A stretch of 22,629 nucleotides of DNA from positions 1 to 22,629 of the forward strand of contig CAZDSS010000038.1 in assembly GCA_964508185.1 (NCBI GenBank), read 5' to 3'. Of the stretch, positions 1 to 8,275 are shown one piece after another. The notes beneath the pieces were generated by a model. The model saw nothing but the letters and a program-made list of their open reading frames with translations. It ran no database searches and was not told the origin of the DNA. Made by a program: the position numbers and the translations under genes. How positions within the stretch are numbered: the first letter of the stretch is position 1; each line of letters begins with the position of its first letter. Source of the DNA: CAZDSS01 sp964508185. Its GTDB lineage: Bacteria; Pseudomonadota; Alphaproteobacteria; Sphingomonadales; Govanellaceae.

Positions 1-655
1 CCAGCGCCACCGCCACCGGGTACGGGCGGTCCGGGTACTTCTCGCACCACTCGCGATAATCCAGCGCGCCGCCGCGATGGCTGAGCCAGCGCATGATCAC
101 CTTGTTGCGGCCGATGACCTGCTGGCGGTAGATGCCCAGGTTCTGGCGTTCCTTGTTGGGCCCCTTGGTGATGGTCAGGCCCCAGGTGATCAGCGGCGCG
201 GCGTCGCCCGGCCAGCAGTGCTGGATGGGCAGGCGCGCGAGGTCGACGTCGTCGCCTTCCAGGATCACTTCCTGGCAGGCGGCATCCTTGCGCACCTTGG
301 GCGCCATGCTGACCACCTTCTTCAGCAGCGGCAGCTTGCTCAGGGCGTCCCTGAAGCCCTTCGGCGGCTCCGGCTCCTTGAGGTAGGCCAGCAGCTTGCC
401 GATCTCCCTCAGCTCGGACACATCCTCGGCCCCCATGCCCAGGGCCACGCGCTCGGGGGTGCCGAACAGATTGCCCAGCACCGGAATGTCGTAACCGGTG
501 GGCTTCTCGAACAGTAGCGCCGGACCTTTCTTGCGCAGGGTGCGATCGCAGATCTCGGTCATTTCCAGAACGGGGGAAACCGGCGTCTGAATGCGTTTCA
601 GCTCGCCGCGCTGTTCCAGGGCAGTGATGAAGTCGCGCAGATCGCGATACTGCAT
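1..655 (-). CDS. ubiD: UbiD-family 3-octaprenyl-4-hydroxybenzoate decarboxylase, N-terminal part, runs off the left edge
   Basis: The frame opens with ATG at 655 and stays open to the window edge, giving 218 residues of a protein normally near 490. It begins MQYRDLRDFITALEQRGELK and carries the UbiD N-terminal pattern: DRTLRKKGPALLFEKPTGYD (about residues 37-56), NLGIYRQQVIGRNKVIMRW (172-190) and SHRGGAL (192-198), the last two belonging to the metal and prenylated-FMN binding region. UbiD decarboxylates the prenylated 4-hydroxybenzoate intermediate of ubiquinone synthesis and needs the flavin made by UbiX. From memory, the wording is very close to Pseudomonas UbiD, and rho-ubiD adjacency is a Pseudomonas arrangement. 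This is unlike the remainder of the window, which is alphaproteobacterial. The C-terminal half lies outside the window. Confidence 0.92.
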   Translation of the reverse strand, partial: MQYRDLRDFITALEQRGELKRIQTPVSPVLEMTEICDRTLRKKGPALLFEKPTGYDIPVLGNLFGTPERVALGMGAEDVSELREIGKLLAYLKEPEPPKGFRDALSKLPLLKKVVSMAPKVRKDAACQEVILEGDDVDLARLPIQHCWPGDAAPLITWGLTITKGPNKERQNLGIYRQQVIGRNKVIMRWLSHRGGALDYREWCEKYPDRPYPVAVAL

Positions 656-732
656 GCTGGGGCCTCGCTGGGGGCGGGTCGGGGGCCGCAGTGTACCGTC
701 GGTCCCGGGTGTTTCCAAACGGCCACACATGC

Positions 733-761
733 AAAAAGGCCGGAGCAAGCCCCGGCCTTTT
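733..761 (-). terminator. Intrinsic terminator downstream of rho
   Basis: Read leftward, a stem AAGGCCGG / CCGGCCTT encloses a short loop and is followed by a run of five T. It lies about 20 bases past the rho stop codon and upstream of ubiD, so it should end the rho transcript. It belongs to the Pseudomonas-like part of the window. Confidence 0.8.
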
Positions 762-779
762 GCCTGTACGACCGAACGC

Positions 780-2039
<1,260 letters not shown>

Positions 2040-2050
2040 CTGTTTCGCGG

Positions 2051-2160
2051 TCTCGTGCGAGGGTTCGGAACGAATTGGGAGAGGAGGATTCGACAGGGCT
2101 CGCGGAGAAGACGCAGCCAGGAGCCGCAGCGATATGGAGGATGTATTGGGAAAGATCGAC
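2051..2160 (-). promoter_or_regulatory. C-rich, G-poor rho leader (rut-like)
   Basis: In the transcript strand this 110-base stretch of the rho leader has about 44 C and 20 G by hand count, with many pyrimidine-C steps and few strong stems. Such C>G leaders are typical of Rho loading sites, and rho is autoregulated by attenuation in its own leader in E. coli. The function here is inferred from composition. Confidence 0.35.
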
Positions 2161-2230
2161 CCTGCGAAATGCCTATCGGCGCCGCCGCAGACAGCGCACA
2201 GGCTGCGCCCGTGCGACGGACCGATAACGG

Positions 2231-2260
2231 ATTAATGTCCCCTCCCTCCCGCAAAGTCAA
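2231..2260 (-). promoter_or_regulatory. Candidate rho promoter
   Basis: Read leftward, TTGACT (2255-2260) is separated by 18 bases from ATTAAT (2231-2236), matching 5/6 and 4/6 of the sigma-70 consensus. It would start transcription near 2224, leaving a leader of about 185 bases before the rho ATG. It is a prediction from consensus only. Confidence 0.45.
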
Positions 2261-2318
2261 GGAAGAATCGCCGCATGCAGCCGCTTTTGCGGGGGCGGGT
2301 GAGGCCTCAAGCGGCCGA

Positions 2319-2771
2319 TCAGAACGGCCGCACCACCACCATGATGACGATCACGATCATCAGCACCGTCGGGATCTCGTTGACGGCGCGGTAGAAACCG
2401 GGCGAGCGGGTGTTCCGGTCGGCGGCGAAATCCTTGCGCCAGCGCGCGAGGAAGCCGTGGAAGGCGGAAAGCAGGATGACCGCCGTCAGTTTCACATGGA
2501 TCCAGCCGTCGGTGGCGAAGTCCACCACGCCCGGGGTGAGCAGAAGCAGGATTCCGAACAGGAAGACCATGGCCATGGCCGGATTGATGATGCCGCGAAG
2601 AAGCCGCCGCTCCATCACCTTGAACAGTTCGGATTGCTCGGAGCGGGGATCGACCCCCGCATGATAGACGTAGAGGCGCGGCAGATAGAGCATGCCCGCC
2701 ATCCAGGCGATGACCGCGATGATGTGAAAGGCCCGGATCCAGGGCAGCCAGGCGACAAGCAGGTCCTTCAT
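2319..2771 (-). CDS. hemJ: Protoporphyrinogen IX oxidase, HemJ type
   Basis: HemJ oxidises protoporphyrinogen IX to protoporphyrin IX in the inner membrane and replaces HemG/HemY in most alphaproteobacteria. The 150-residue protein has four hydrophobic segments (roughly 5-29, 50-75, 80-100 and 130-148). The family opening RAFHIIAVIAWMAGMLYLPR carries a conserved histidine at residue 16, and a second one lies at about residue 37 (YVYH). ATG at 2777 is two codons upstream; I prefer ATG at 2771 because the purine-rich AAAGGGGG then has normal spacing. It follows hemH by about 36 bases and is probably cotranscribed with hemE and hemH. It has no homology to HemG. Confidence 0.93.
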   Translation of the reverse strand: MKDLLVAWLPWIRAFHIIAVIAWMAGMLYLPRLYVYHAGVDPRSEQSELFKVMERRLLRGIINPAMAMVFLFGILLLLTPGVVDFATDGWIHVKLTAVILLSAFHGFLARWRKDFAADRNTRSPGFYRAVNEIPTVLMIVIVIMVVVRPF

Positions 2772-2807
2772 CCACATACCCCCTTTGCTACAAGCGAAAG
2801 CGCGCCA

Positions 2808-3857
2808 TCAGGCGCCCGTCCCATGGGCTCGCGGCCCGGCGCAGCGCCTTGCGGCCGGGCAGCTCCAGTCACTGCCACGGCCCCGCTCCCAGGCTGCGGC
2901 CACCGCATCGCCGAGACCTTCGATGAAATGGTTCTCCGTCCCGACGGCGGGGACGCGCAGGTAAAGGGGCACGCCGGACTGCGCCGCAAGCTCCGCATAC
3001 TCAATGTCGAGCTCCACAAGCGTTTCCGAATGTTCCGAGACGAAGGAGACGGGGACGACCACGACGCCCCTGCCCTCGCGCCCCGCCGCGCGGATCTCGT
3101 CATCGGTCGCGGGCCCGATCCATTTGAGCGGCCCCACCCGGCTCTGATAGGTGATGCGGTGGTCGAGCCCCGCGATCCCGAGGCTTCGCACGATTTCGGC
3201 AACACTCGCCGCCACCTGCAGGGGATAAGGATCCCCCTGATCCACGATGCGCTGGGGAAGCCCATGGGCCGAGAACAGGAAGCGGAGCTCCCGCGGATCA
3301 GAAATCCCCGCCTGCGCGAGCGTCTGTCGGATGCGCCGGGCGTAGGCCTTCACGAACAATGGCGCGGTCGGATAGCAGCAGACGCGATGGGTCGGAAGCC
3401 CGAGGCCGATCTTCGCCGCCGCGCGGTCCCAGTCGTCGAAGGACGACTGGGTCGTGGTGGTGGAATACTGGGGATAAAGGGGGAGCAGGACGATCCGCTC
3501 CACCTCCGCCGCCTTGAGGGCCACCGCCGCCTCTTCCGCCCGGGGATTCCAGTAGCGCATGGCGACGACGCAGCGGGCGTCGATCCCGCGCGCGGAAAGG
3601 CAAAGCTCCAGCGCCCGGGCCTGAGCCTCGGTCTCCGCCAGGATGGGCGAGCGGCCGCCGATCCGGGCATAGATTTCAGCGGCCTGAGGCGCGCGCTTTC
3701 GCGAAATGAGTTTCGCGAGCAGGCTGCGGAAGGGGTTGGGCAGCCGGATGATGGCCGGATCGGAGAAGAGATTCCTGAGGAACGGCTCGATGGCGGCCGG
3801 GGAATCCGGGCCGCCCAGGTTGAAGAGAACGATTCCGAGCCGCGCCTTTTCCGTCAC
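2808..3857 (-). CDS. hemH: Ferrochelatase
   Basis: Ferrochelatase inserts Fe2+ into protoporphyrin IX, the last step of protoheme synthesis. The protein of about 349 residues fits the bacterial family. It opens with GIVLFNLGGPDSP, has LLPLYPQYSTTTTQSSF in the middle, the signature FLFSAHGLPQRIV with the catalytic histidine near residue 198, and the acidic line VSFVSEHSETLVELDIEY near 270. GTG at 3857 overlaps the hemE stop as GTGA, the same kind of coupling seen in the ppsR operon, so I chose it; GTG at 3866 is a possible longer start. The extreme C-terminus (about the last 25 residues) is low in family similarity, rich in R, G and A, and may be a dispensable tail. Confidence 0.95.
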   Translation of the reverse strand: MTEKARLGIVLFNLGGPDSPAAIEPFLRNLFSDPAIIRLPNPFRSLLAKLISRKRAPQAAEIYARIGGRSPILAETEAQARALELCLSARGIDARCVVAMRYWNPRAEEAAVALKAAEVERIVLLPLYPQYSTTTTQSSFDDWDRAAAKIGLGLPTHRVCCYPTAPLFVKAYARRIRQTLAQAGISDPRELRFLFSAHGLPQRIVDQGDPYPLQVAASVAEIVRSLGIAGLDHRITYQSRVGPLKWIGPATDDEIRAAGREGRGVVVVPVSFVSEHSETLVELDIEYAELAAQSGVPLYLRVPAVGTENHFIEGLGDAVAAAWERGRGSDWSCPAARRCAGPRAHGTGA

Positions 3858-4918
3858 CGCCGCCACTCGCGAATGAAGTCGGCAAGCTGCGCCACGTTTT
3901 CAGGCGGCGTCTGGGGCACGAAGCCGTGGCCGAGATTGAAGATATGTCCGCCGCTGCTGAAGGCCTCCATGATCCGGCGCGCCTCATCCAGCATGGCCGC
4001 GCCGCCGACGATGGGAAGCCGCGGGTCGAGATTGCCCTGAACGGCGGCCATGGGCTGCAGGGTCCGCGCCGCCCATTGCAGCGGCACGCCCGTATCGAGG
4101 CCCACGACGTCGACCCCCGTCGCCCGCACATAGGGCTCATAGAACGCGCCCGCGGCGCGGGGGAAGCCGATGATGGGAAGATCGGGCCAGAGTTTGCGCA
4201 GCCGCTCGACGATCGCCCGGGTCGGCGCGATCACCCAGCGTTCGAAGGCGCTTTCGGGCAGGCCGCCAGCCCAGCTGTCGAACAACTGCACGATGTCGGC
4301 GCCCGCCCGCACTTGGCGGTCGAGGTACCGCACCGTCGCATCCACGAGCATCTCGATCAGGCGCTGGAACCCCGCTGGATCCCTGTAGGCCCAGTCCCGC
4401 GCCGGGGCCTGGTCCGGGGTGCCGCGGCCCGCCACCATATAGGTGGCGACCGTCCAGGGCGCTCCCGCGAAGCCGATGAGCGCCACATCATCGGGAAGGG
4501 CCGACCGCACCCGCTCCACGGTCTCGTAGACCGGAGACAGGCGGTCGTGGATCCTGTCGGATGACAGGCGGGCGAGCTCCGCCTCCGCGGTGATGGGATC
4601 GAGCCACGGCCCCTCGCCCTCGCGGAACTCCAGATGCTGGCCGAGGGCATGGGGGATCACCAGGATGTCGGAAAACAGGATGGCGCCGTCGGTCCCGAAG
4701 CGTCTCACGGGCTGCAGGGTCACCTCGGCGGCAAGGCGTGGATTGTAGCAGAGGTCGAGGAAGGATCCCGCATCGGCCCTGACCTCGCGATATTCGGGGA
4801 GATAACGCCCGGCCTGACGCATGAACCAGAAGGGCGGCCGTTCCAGGGCCTCTCCCCGGGCGGCTCGAACCAGGGGCTTGCCCGGAAGCGCTTTCCTGTC
4901 AGACGAGGCGTCGATCAT
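3854..4918 (-). CDS. hemE: Uroporphyrinogen III decarboxylase
   Basis: HemE removes four carboxyl groups from uroporphyrinogen III to give coproporphyrinogen III in the cytosol. The 354 residues match the family. Both signatures are visible: RPPFWFMRQAGRYLPEYR (27-44) with its substrate-binding arginines, and GFAGAPWTVATYM (149-161). FSDIL (82-86) holds the conserved aspartate. The start ATG at 4918 has AAAAGG nine bases upstream. It heads a leftward hemE-hemH-hemJ group. Coproporphyrinogen oxidase, the step between HemE and HemJ, is not in the window. The 5' flank is the probable replication origin, the position hemE has in Caulobacter and other alphaproteobacteria, so its promoter is likely to overlap origin sequences. 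Confidence 0.96.
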   Translation of the reverse strand: MIDASSDRKALPGKPLVRAARGEALERPPFWFMRQAGRYLPEYREVRADAGSFLDLCYNPRLAAEVTLQPVRRFGTDGAILFSDILVIPHALGQHLEFREGEGPWLDPITAEAELARLSSDRIHDRLSPVYETVERVRSALPDDVALIGFAGAPWTVATYMVAGRGTPDQAPARDWAYRDPAGFQRLIEMLVDATVRYLDRQVRAGADIVQLFDSWAGGLPESAFERWVIAPTRAIVERLRKLWPDLPIIGFPRAAGAFYEPYVRATGVDVVGLDTGVPLQWAARTLQPMAAVQGNLDPRLPIVGGAAMLDEARRIMEAFSSGGHIFNLGHGFVPQTPPENVAQLADFIREWRR

Positions 4919-4941
4919 CGGATAACCTTTTCTTCGTCTAT

Positions 4942-4959
4942 CTTTTTATAAATAAAAAG
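4942..4959. other. AT-only inverted repeat, candidate DNA unwinding element
   Basis: CTTTTTAT and ATAAAAAG form a perfect 8-base inverted repeat around a central AA, inside a 25-base stretch almost free of G and C. It lies 22 bases from the first perfect DnaA box. It is also in the 5' flank of hemE, where it may serve in the hemE promoter. Confidence 0.55.
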
Positions 4960-4980
4960 TATTGGGGTTGTTAGTTGCGC

Positions 4981-5013
4981 CTGTGGATAACGGGAATTCC
5001 CGGTTATCCACAG
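4981..5013. other. Head-to-head pair of perfect DnaA boxes around a GGGAATTCCC palindrome
   Basis: Two consensus 9-mers in opposite orientation flank a 10-base perfect palindrome. The 33-base unit is a complete inverted repeat apart from one extra G on the right side. Centre-to-centre spacing of the boxes is 22 bases, about two helical turns, which would put both DnaA molecules on the same face. Confidence 0.85.
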
Positions 5014-5113
5014 ATCTGTCACCAGTCCGGCGACGACCTGGTGCAGGGATAGCATTTTTTGGCCGCTGTCGGGATAACTTTATGTTCACCGTGATTTTCG
5101 CCCCTGTGAAAAA

Positions 5114-5122
5114 GGTGAATAA
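5114..5122 (-). other. DnaA box, one mismatch
   Basis: The reverse strand reads TTATTCACC, matching TTATNCACA except for the last base. Confidence 0.5.
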
Positions 5123-5178
5123 CGTTTATAACCGGAGACAGGCCGGCGCCGCGGGCCTTGTTCCACAGTTTGCCCCCG

Positions 5179-5187
5179 TTATCCACC
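5179..5187 (+). other. DnaA box, one mismatch
   Basis: TTATCCACC, matching the consensus except for the last base. Confidence 0.55.
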
Positions 5188-5272
5188 CGCCAGGGGAGGA
5201 CCTGGGCATGGAAGCGGGCACAAGGCCGGACGAGGTCGGAGTTTGCGCCCGCCGCCCTGCCGCGGATGCGGG

Positions 5273-5281
5273 TTATCCACA
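5273..5281 (+). other. DnaA box, perfect consensus
   Basis: TTATCCACA, about 60 bases upstream of the ppsR start. Confidence 0.75.
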
Positions 5282-5341
5282 TAATTCGCCCAATTCGACC
5301 ACGCCCCGTCGGCTCAAGGCAGCAGCAGGAAGAGATCATTC

Positions 5342-6175
5342 ATGACCCGTTTCGATCTGCATCTGGTGTCGGATTCCACAGGCGAGACCCTGGACGCCGT
5401 GGCCAAGGCGGCCATCGCCCAGTTCAAGGATCCCCAGGCGGAGAAGCATCTCTGGCCCATGGTGCGAAGCCTCCGCCAGCTGGAGCCCGTGCTCGAGAGC
5501 ATCCGCAAGCTGCGCGGCCCGGTGATGTTCACCCTCGTCAACCAGGATCTCCGCGACGTGCTCATCCGCCATTGCGAGGAGGTGAACGTCCCCTATCTCG
5601 ACGTCCTCGATCCCGCGGTCAATTTCCTGTCCCGCTTCCTCGGCGAGAAGGCGCAGGCGCGGCCCGGCCAGCAGCATGCCCTGAACACCGAATATTTCGA
5701 CCGCATCGAGGCCATGAACTACACCATGGCCCATGATGACGGGCAGGTGACGCAAGGGCTCAATCTCGCCGACGTGGTGGTGGTCGGCGTCTCCCGCACC
5801 TCGAAGACGCCGACCTGCATCTATCTGGCGAACCGCGGCATCAAGGCGGCCAACATTCCGATCGTCAAGGGTTGCCCCCTGCCGGCCGAGCTCTTCTCCC
5901 TCACCCGCCCGCTGGTGGTGGCGCTGGTGACGAGCGCCGACCGGCTGATCGAGATCCGGCGCAACCGGCTTGCCTCCATGAACGAAAGCACCAATTCGAG
6001 CTATGCCGATCCCGACGCAGTGCGGGAGGAACTGCTCTATGCCCGCAGGCTGATCGCGGAGCACCGCTGGCCGGCGATCGACGTCACCCGCCGCTCCATC
6101 GAGGAGACGGCGGGCGCCATCATCCAGCTCATGACCCAGCGCCGCACCGTGGACAAGGGAGCGAGCTACGCATGA
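5342..6175 (+). CDS. ppsR: Pyruvate, phosphate dikinase / PEP synthase regulatory protein (DUF299 kinase-phosphorylase)
   Basis: Family members are bifunctional: they inactivate pyruvate phosphate dikinase or PEP synthase by ADP-dependent phosphorylation of a threonine and reactivate it by phosphorolysis. The 277 residues match the family. It opens with HLVSDSTGETLDAV (7-20) and has the P-loop GVSRTSKTP (149-157), then the conserved YLANRGIKAANIPIV. The start ATG at 5342 has GGAAGAG about ten bases upstream. This is the gene called RP001/CC0001 beside the origin in Rickettsia and Caulobacter. It heads a rightward operon; its stop overlaps the maf start (ATGA). Which of the two target enzymes is present cannot be told from the window. 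Confidence 0.95.
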   Translation: MTRFDLHLVSDSTGETLDAVAKAAIAQFKDPQAEKHLWPMVRSLRQLEPVLESIRKLRGPVMFTLVNQDLRDVLIRHCEEVNVPYLDVLDPAVNFLSRFLGEKAQARPGQQHALNTEYFDRIEAMNYTMAHDDGQVTQGLNLADVVVVGVSRTSKTPTCIYLANRGIKAANIPIVKGCPLPAELFSLTRPLVVALVTSADRLIEIRRNRLASMNESTNSSYADPDAVREELLYARRLIAEHRWPAIDVTRRSIEETAGAIIQLMTQRRTVDKGASYA

Positions 6176-6777
6176 GTGACAGTCCGGAACTGATCCTTGC
6201 ATCCGAAAGCCGGTCCCGGGCGCGGATGCTGGAAGCGGCGGGCGTGCCCTTCACGGCGCTTGCCGCCAAGATAGATGAAGACGCCATCAAGGAAGCCATG
6301 CTCGCCGAAAAGGCGGCGCCGGCCGAAATCGCGGAAACCCTTGCCGAATTGAAGGCCCTGCGCGTCGCCGCCCGGGCGCCCCGGGCGCTCGTCCTCGGCG
6401 CCGATCAGGTGATGGTGCTCGACGGCGTCATCCACTCGAAGCCCGCTGACATGGCGGCGGCCCGCGCCCAGCTCCGCGCCATGAGCGGCAAGCCCCATGA
6501 GCTGATCTCCGCCGCAGTCGTCGCTCGCGGCGATCGCGCCATCTGGCGTCACGTGTCGCGGGCGCGGCTCGTGGTGCGGCCTCTGGATGATGCCTTCATC
6601 GACCATTATCTCGAACGCTGCGGCGAAGGGATCCTGCGCAATGTGGGCTGTTACGAGATCGAGGGGCTCGGCGCGCAGCTCTTCTCCCGGATCGACGGCG
6701 ATCCCTTCGTCATCCAGGGATTGCCGCTCCTCCCCTTGATGGCTTTCCTCCGGGAACATAAGATCCTGCCCGCATGA
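6172..6777 (+). CDS. maf: Maf-like nucleotide pyrophosphatase, probably the YceF (7-methyl-GTP) subgroup
   Basis: Maf proteins hydrolyse non-canonical or methylated nucleoside triphosphates to monophosphates. The 201 residues fit the family. The opening LILASESRSRARML corresponds to the LASxSxRR loop, and LGADQVMVLDG holds the catalytic aspartate. The ADQV-VLDG wording resembles YceF (7-methyl-GTP) more than the dTTP/UTP enzyme YhdE, which has ADT. C(Y)EIEG and GDPFVIQGLPLLPL are typical of the C-terminus. ATG at 6172 overlaps the ppsR stop (ATGA), which decides the start although the frame is open further upstream. Confidence 0.93.
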   Translation: MSDSPELILASESRSRARMLEAAGVPFTALAAKIDEDAIKEAMLAEKAAPAEIAETLAELKALRVAARAPRALVLGADQVMVLDGVIHSKPADMAAARAQLRAMSGKPHELISAAVVARGDRAIWRHVSRARLVVRPLDDAFIDHYLERCGEGILRNVGCYEIEGLGAQLFSRIDGDPFVIQGLPLLPLMAFLREHKILPA

Positions 6778-7658
6778 AGGAATATCATAAAGACACACGA
6801 TTTCCCGGCCTCAGCGGCAGCGCCCGGCTGGCCGGCGTCATGGGCTGGCCGGTAAGCCATTCCCGTTCCCCCCGCCTGCACGGCTTCTGGCTCGAGGAGC
6901 TCGGGATCGACGGCGCCTATCTGCCGCTCTCCGTCGCGCCCGACAATCTCGAACAGGCCCTCCGCGCCCTGCCGGTCCTCGGATTCCGCGGCGTCAACGT
7001 CACCGTGCCCCACAAGGAGCGGGCCCTTGAGGTGATGGACGAGCTTGACGGGACCGCCCGGCGCATCGGCGCCGTCAATACGGTGATCGTGGGCGACGAC
7101 GGACGCTTGCGGGGCGGCAATACGGATCCCTACGGTTTCATCGAGAACCTGCGGGAACAGGTGCCGGATTTCGACGGAAAACGCGGCCCGGCCCTGGTCC
7201 TCGGCGCGGGCGGCGCGGCCCGGGCGGTGGTGGTCGCCCTGCTGGACGCCGGCGTGCCCGAAGTCCTGATCGTGAACCGCAATCTCGCGCGGGCGGAGGA
7301 ACTGGCCCGCGATCTCGGCGGGCCCATCACGCCCCGGCCCTGGGATGAAAGAAGCCGTCTCGTCGCCCGGGCAGCGGTGGTGGTGAACACCACGGTCCTC
7401 GGGATGACCGGGCAGCCGGCCCTCGACATCGATTTTCACGGGGCGGCGCCCGGGACCATCGTGTCGGACATCGTCTACAGCCCGCTGGAGACGCCCCTTC
7501 TCGCCGCGGCACGGGCGCGCGGGCTCATTGCCGTCGACGGCCTCGGCATGCTGATCCATCAGGCACGCCCGGGTTTCGCCGCCTGGTTCGGGCAGGAGCC
7601 GCGGCCGAGCGAGGCCCTTCGCCACATGCTCCTCCGCGATCTGGGGCAGCGGTCATGA
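6774..7658 (+). CDS. aroE: Shikimate dehydrogenase (NADP+)
   Basis: AroE reduces 3-dehydroshikimate to shikimate, step four of aromatic amino-acid synthesis. The 294 residues show the shikimate-binding SHSRSP (28-33), NVTVPHKE (75-82) with catalytic K81, GAVNT (99-103), GNTDPYGF (115-122) with the catalytic aspartate, the nucleotide loop GAGGAAR (144-150) and the final VDGLGMLIHQ. The NRN that follows the Rossmann strand (VLIVNRNLARAEEL) is the usual NADP signature. ATG at 6774 overlaps the maf stop by four bases and the gene's own stop overlaps coaE the same way, so translation is likely coupled. Two other shikimate genes, aroB and aroK, are in this window in a separate operon. Confidence 0.96.
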   Translation: MKEYHKDTRFPGLSGSARLAGVMGWPVSHSRSPRLHGFWLEELGIDGAYLPLSVAPDNLEQALRALPVLGFRGVNVTVPHKERALEVMDELDGTARRIGAVNTVIVGDDGRLRGGNTDPYGFIENLREQVPDFDGKRGPALVLGAGGAARAVVVALLDAGVPEVLIVNRNLARAEELARDLGGPITPRPWDERSRLVARAAVVVNTTVLGMTGQPALDIDFHGAAPGTIVSDIVYSPLETPLLAAARARGLIAVDGLGMLIHQARPGFAAWFGQEPRPSEALRHMLLRDLGQRS

Positions 7659-8275
7659 GCGGCCGTCCCCTGATCCTCGGGCTTACGGGCTCCATCGGCA
7701 TGGGCAAGTCCGAGACCGCGCGCATGTTCCTCGCCGAGGGTGTGCCCGTGTTCGACGCCGATGCGGCGGTCCATGCTCTGATGAGTGCGGGCGGCGCGGC
7801 CGTTGCCCCGGTGGAAGCGGCCTTTCCGGGCGTCGTCCGGGACGGCGCCGTCGACCGCAAGCTTCTGGGCGCCCGGGTCTTCAACGATCCGGAAGCCCTG
7901 CGCAGGCTCGAAGCCATCATCCATCCCCTGGTCCGCCGGATGGAGCAGGATTTCGTGGCCGATGCCGCGGCGCGGGGCGCGCCCATTGTGGTGCTCGACA
8001 TCCCTCTTCTTCTCGAGACCGGGGGCGAGGGCCGCTGCGACAAGGTGGTGGTGGTCACCGCCTCGCCCGAGGTGCAGAAGGCGCGGGTGCTCGCCCGCCC
8101 GGGCATGACGGAAGAACGGCTCGCCGCCATCCTCGCCAAGCAAATGCCGGACGCGGAGAAGCGCAAGCGCGCCGATTACGTCATCCATACGGAATTCGGG
8201 CTCGAGGAGGCCCGCCGCGAGGTGCGGCAGCTGATCGCGACCCTCATGAAGGAACGGGAAGCATGCGCGAGATAA
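7655..8275 (+). CDS. coaE: Dephospho-CoA kinase
   Basis: CoaE phosphorylates the 3'-hydroxyl of dephospho-CoA, the last step of coenzyme A synthesis. The 206 residues open with ILGLTGSIGMGKS, a P-loop at 12-19, followed by VFDAD (32-36) with a conserved catalytic aspartate. LEAIIHPLVR and the lid/nucleotide segment VVVTASPEVQKARVLAR are further family marks. The start ATG overlaps the aroE stop (ATGA) and the 3' end overlaps dnaQ by 13 bases. Confidence 0.96.
   Translation: MSGRPLILGLTGSIGMGKSETARMFLAEGVPVFDADAAVHALMSAGGAAVAPVEAAFPGVVRDGAVDRKLLGARVFNDPEALRRLEAIIHPLVRRMEQDFVADAAARGAPIVVLDIPLLLETGGEGRCDKVVVVTASPEVQKARVLARPGMTEERLAAILAKQMPDAEKRKRADYVIHTEFGLEEARREVRQLIATLMKEREACAR

Larger units (their letters stand above)
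4919..5341. other. oriC: Probable chromosomal replication origin (oriC) between hemE and ppsR
   Basis: This 423-base gap between divergent genes has no believable gene. It is locally AT-rich at its left end and holds three perfect DnaA boxes (TTATCCACA) at 4982-4990 (reverse), 5004-5012 and 5273-5281. Single-mismatch boxes lie at 5114-5122 (reverse, TTATTCACC) and 5179-5187 (TTATCCACC), with a weaker one at 5069-5077. The hemE/ppsR (RP001) interval is the experimentally known origin position in Caulobacter. Flanking genes run away from it on both sides. I saw no TTAA-N7-TTAA CtrA sites and no GANTC methylation site, so control probably differs from Caulobacter. Confidence 0.85.

Noticed and set aside
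2312..2330. CGGCCG repeated seven bases apart at the hemJ end, able to form a hairpin
   Set aside because: CGGCCG is common in this GC-rich DNA and no T run follows, so it is not a convincing terminator of hemJ.
5069..5077. A further DnaA box (reverse TTATCCCGA)
   Set aside because: Two mismatches to TTATNCACA, including the conserved CAC part; too weak to list separately.
4962..5345. Open frames of about 106-127 codons inside the hemE-ppsR gap on both strands
   Set aside because: They contain the DnaA boxes, have no family resemblance or Shine-Dalgarno, and overlap each other on opposite strands. The gap is better explained as oriC.
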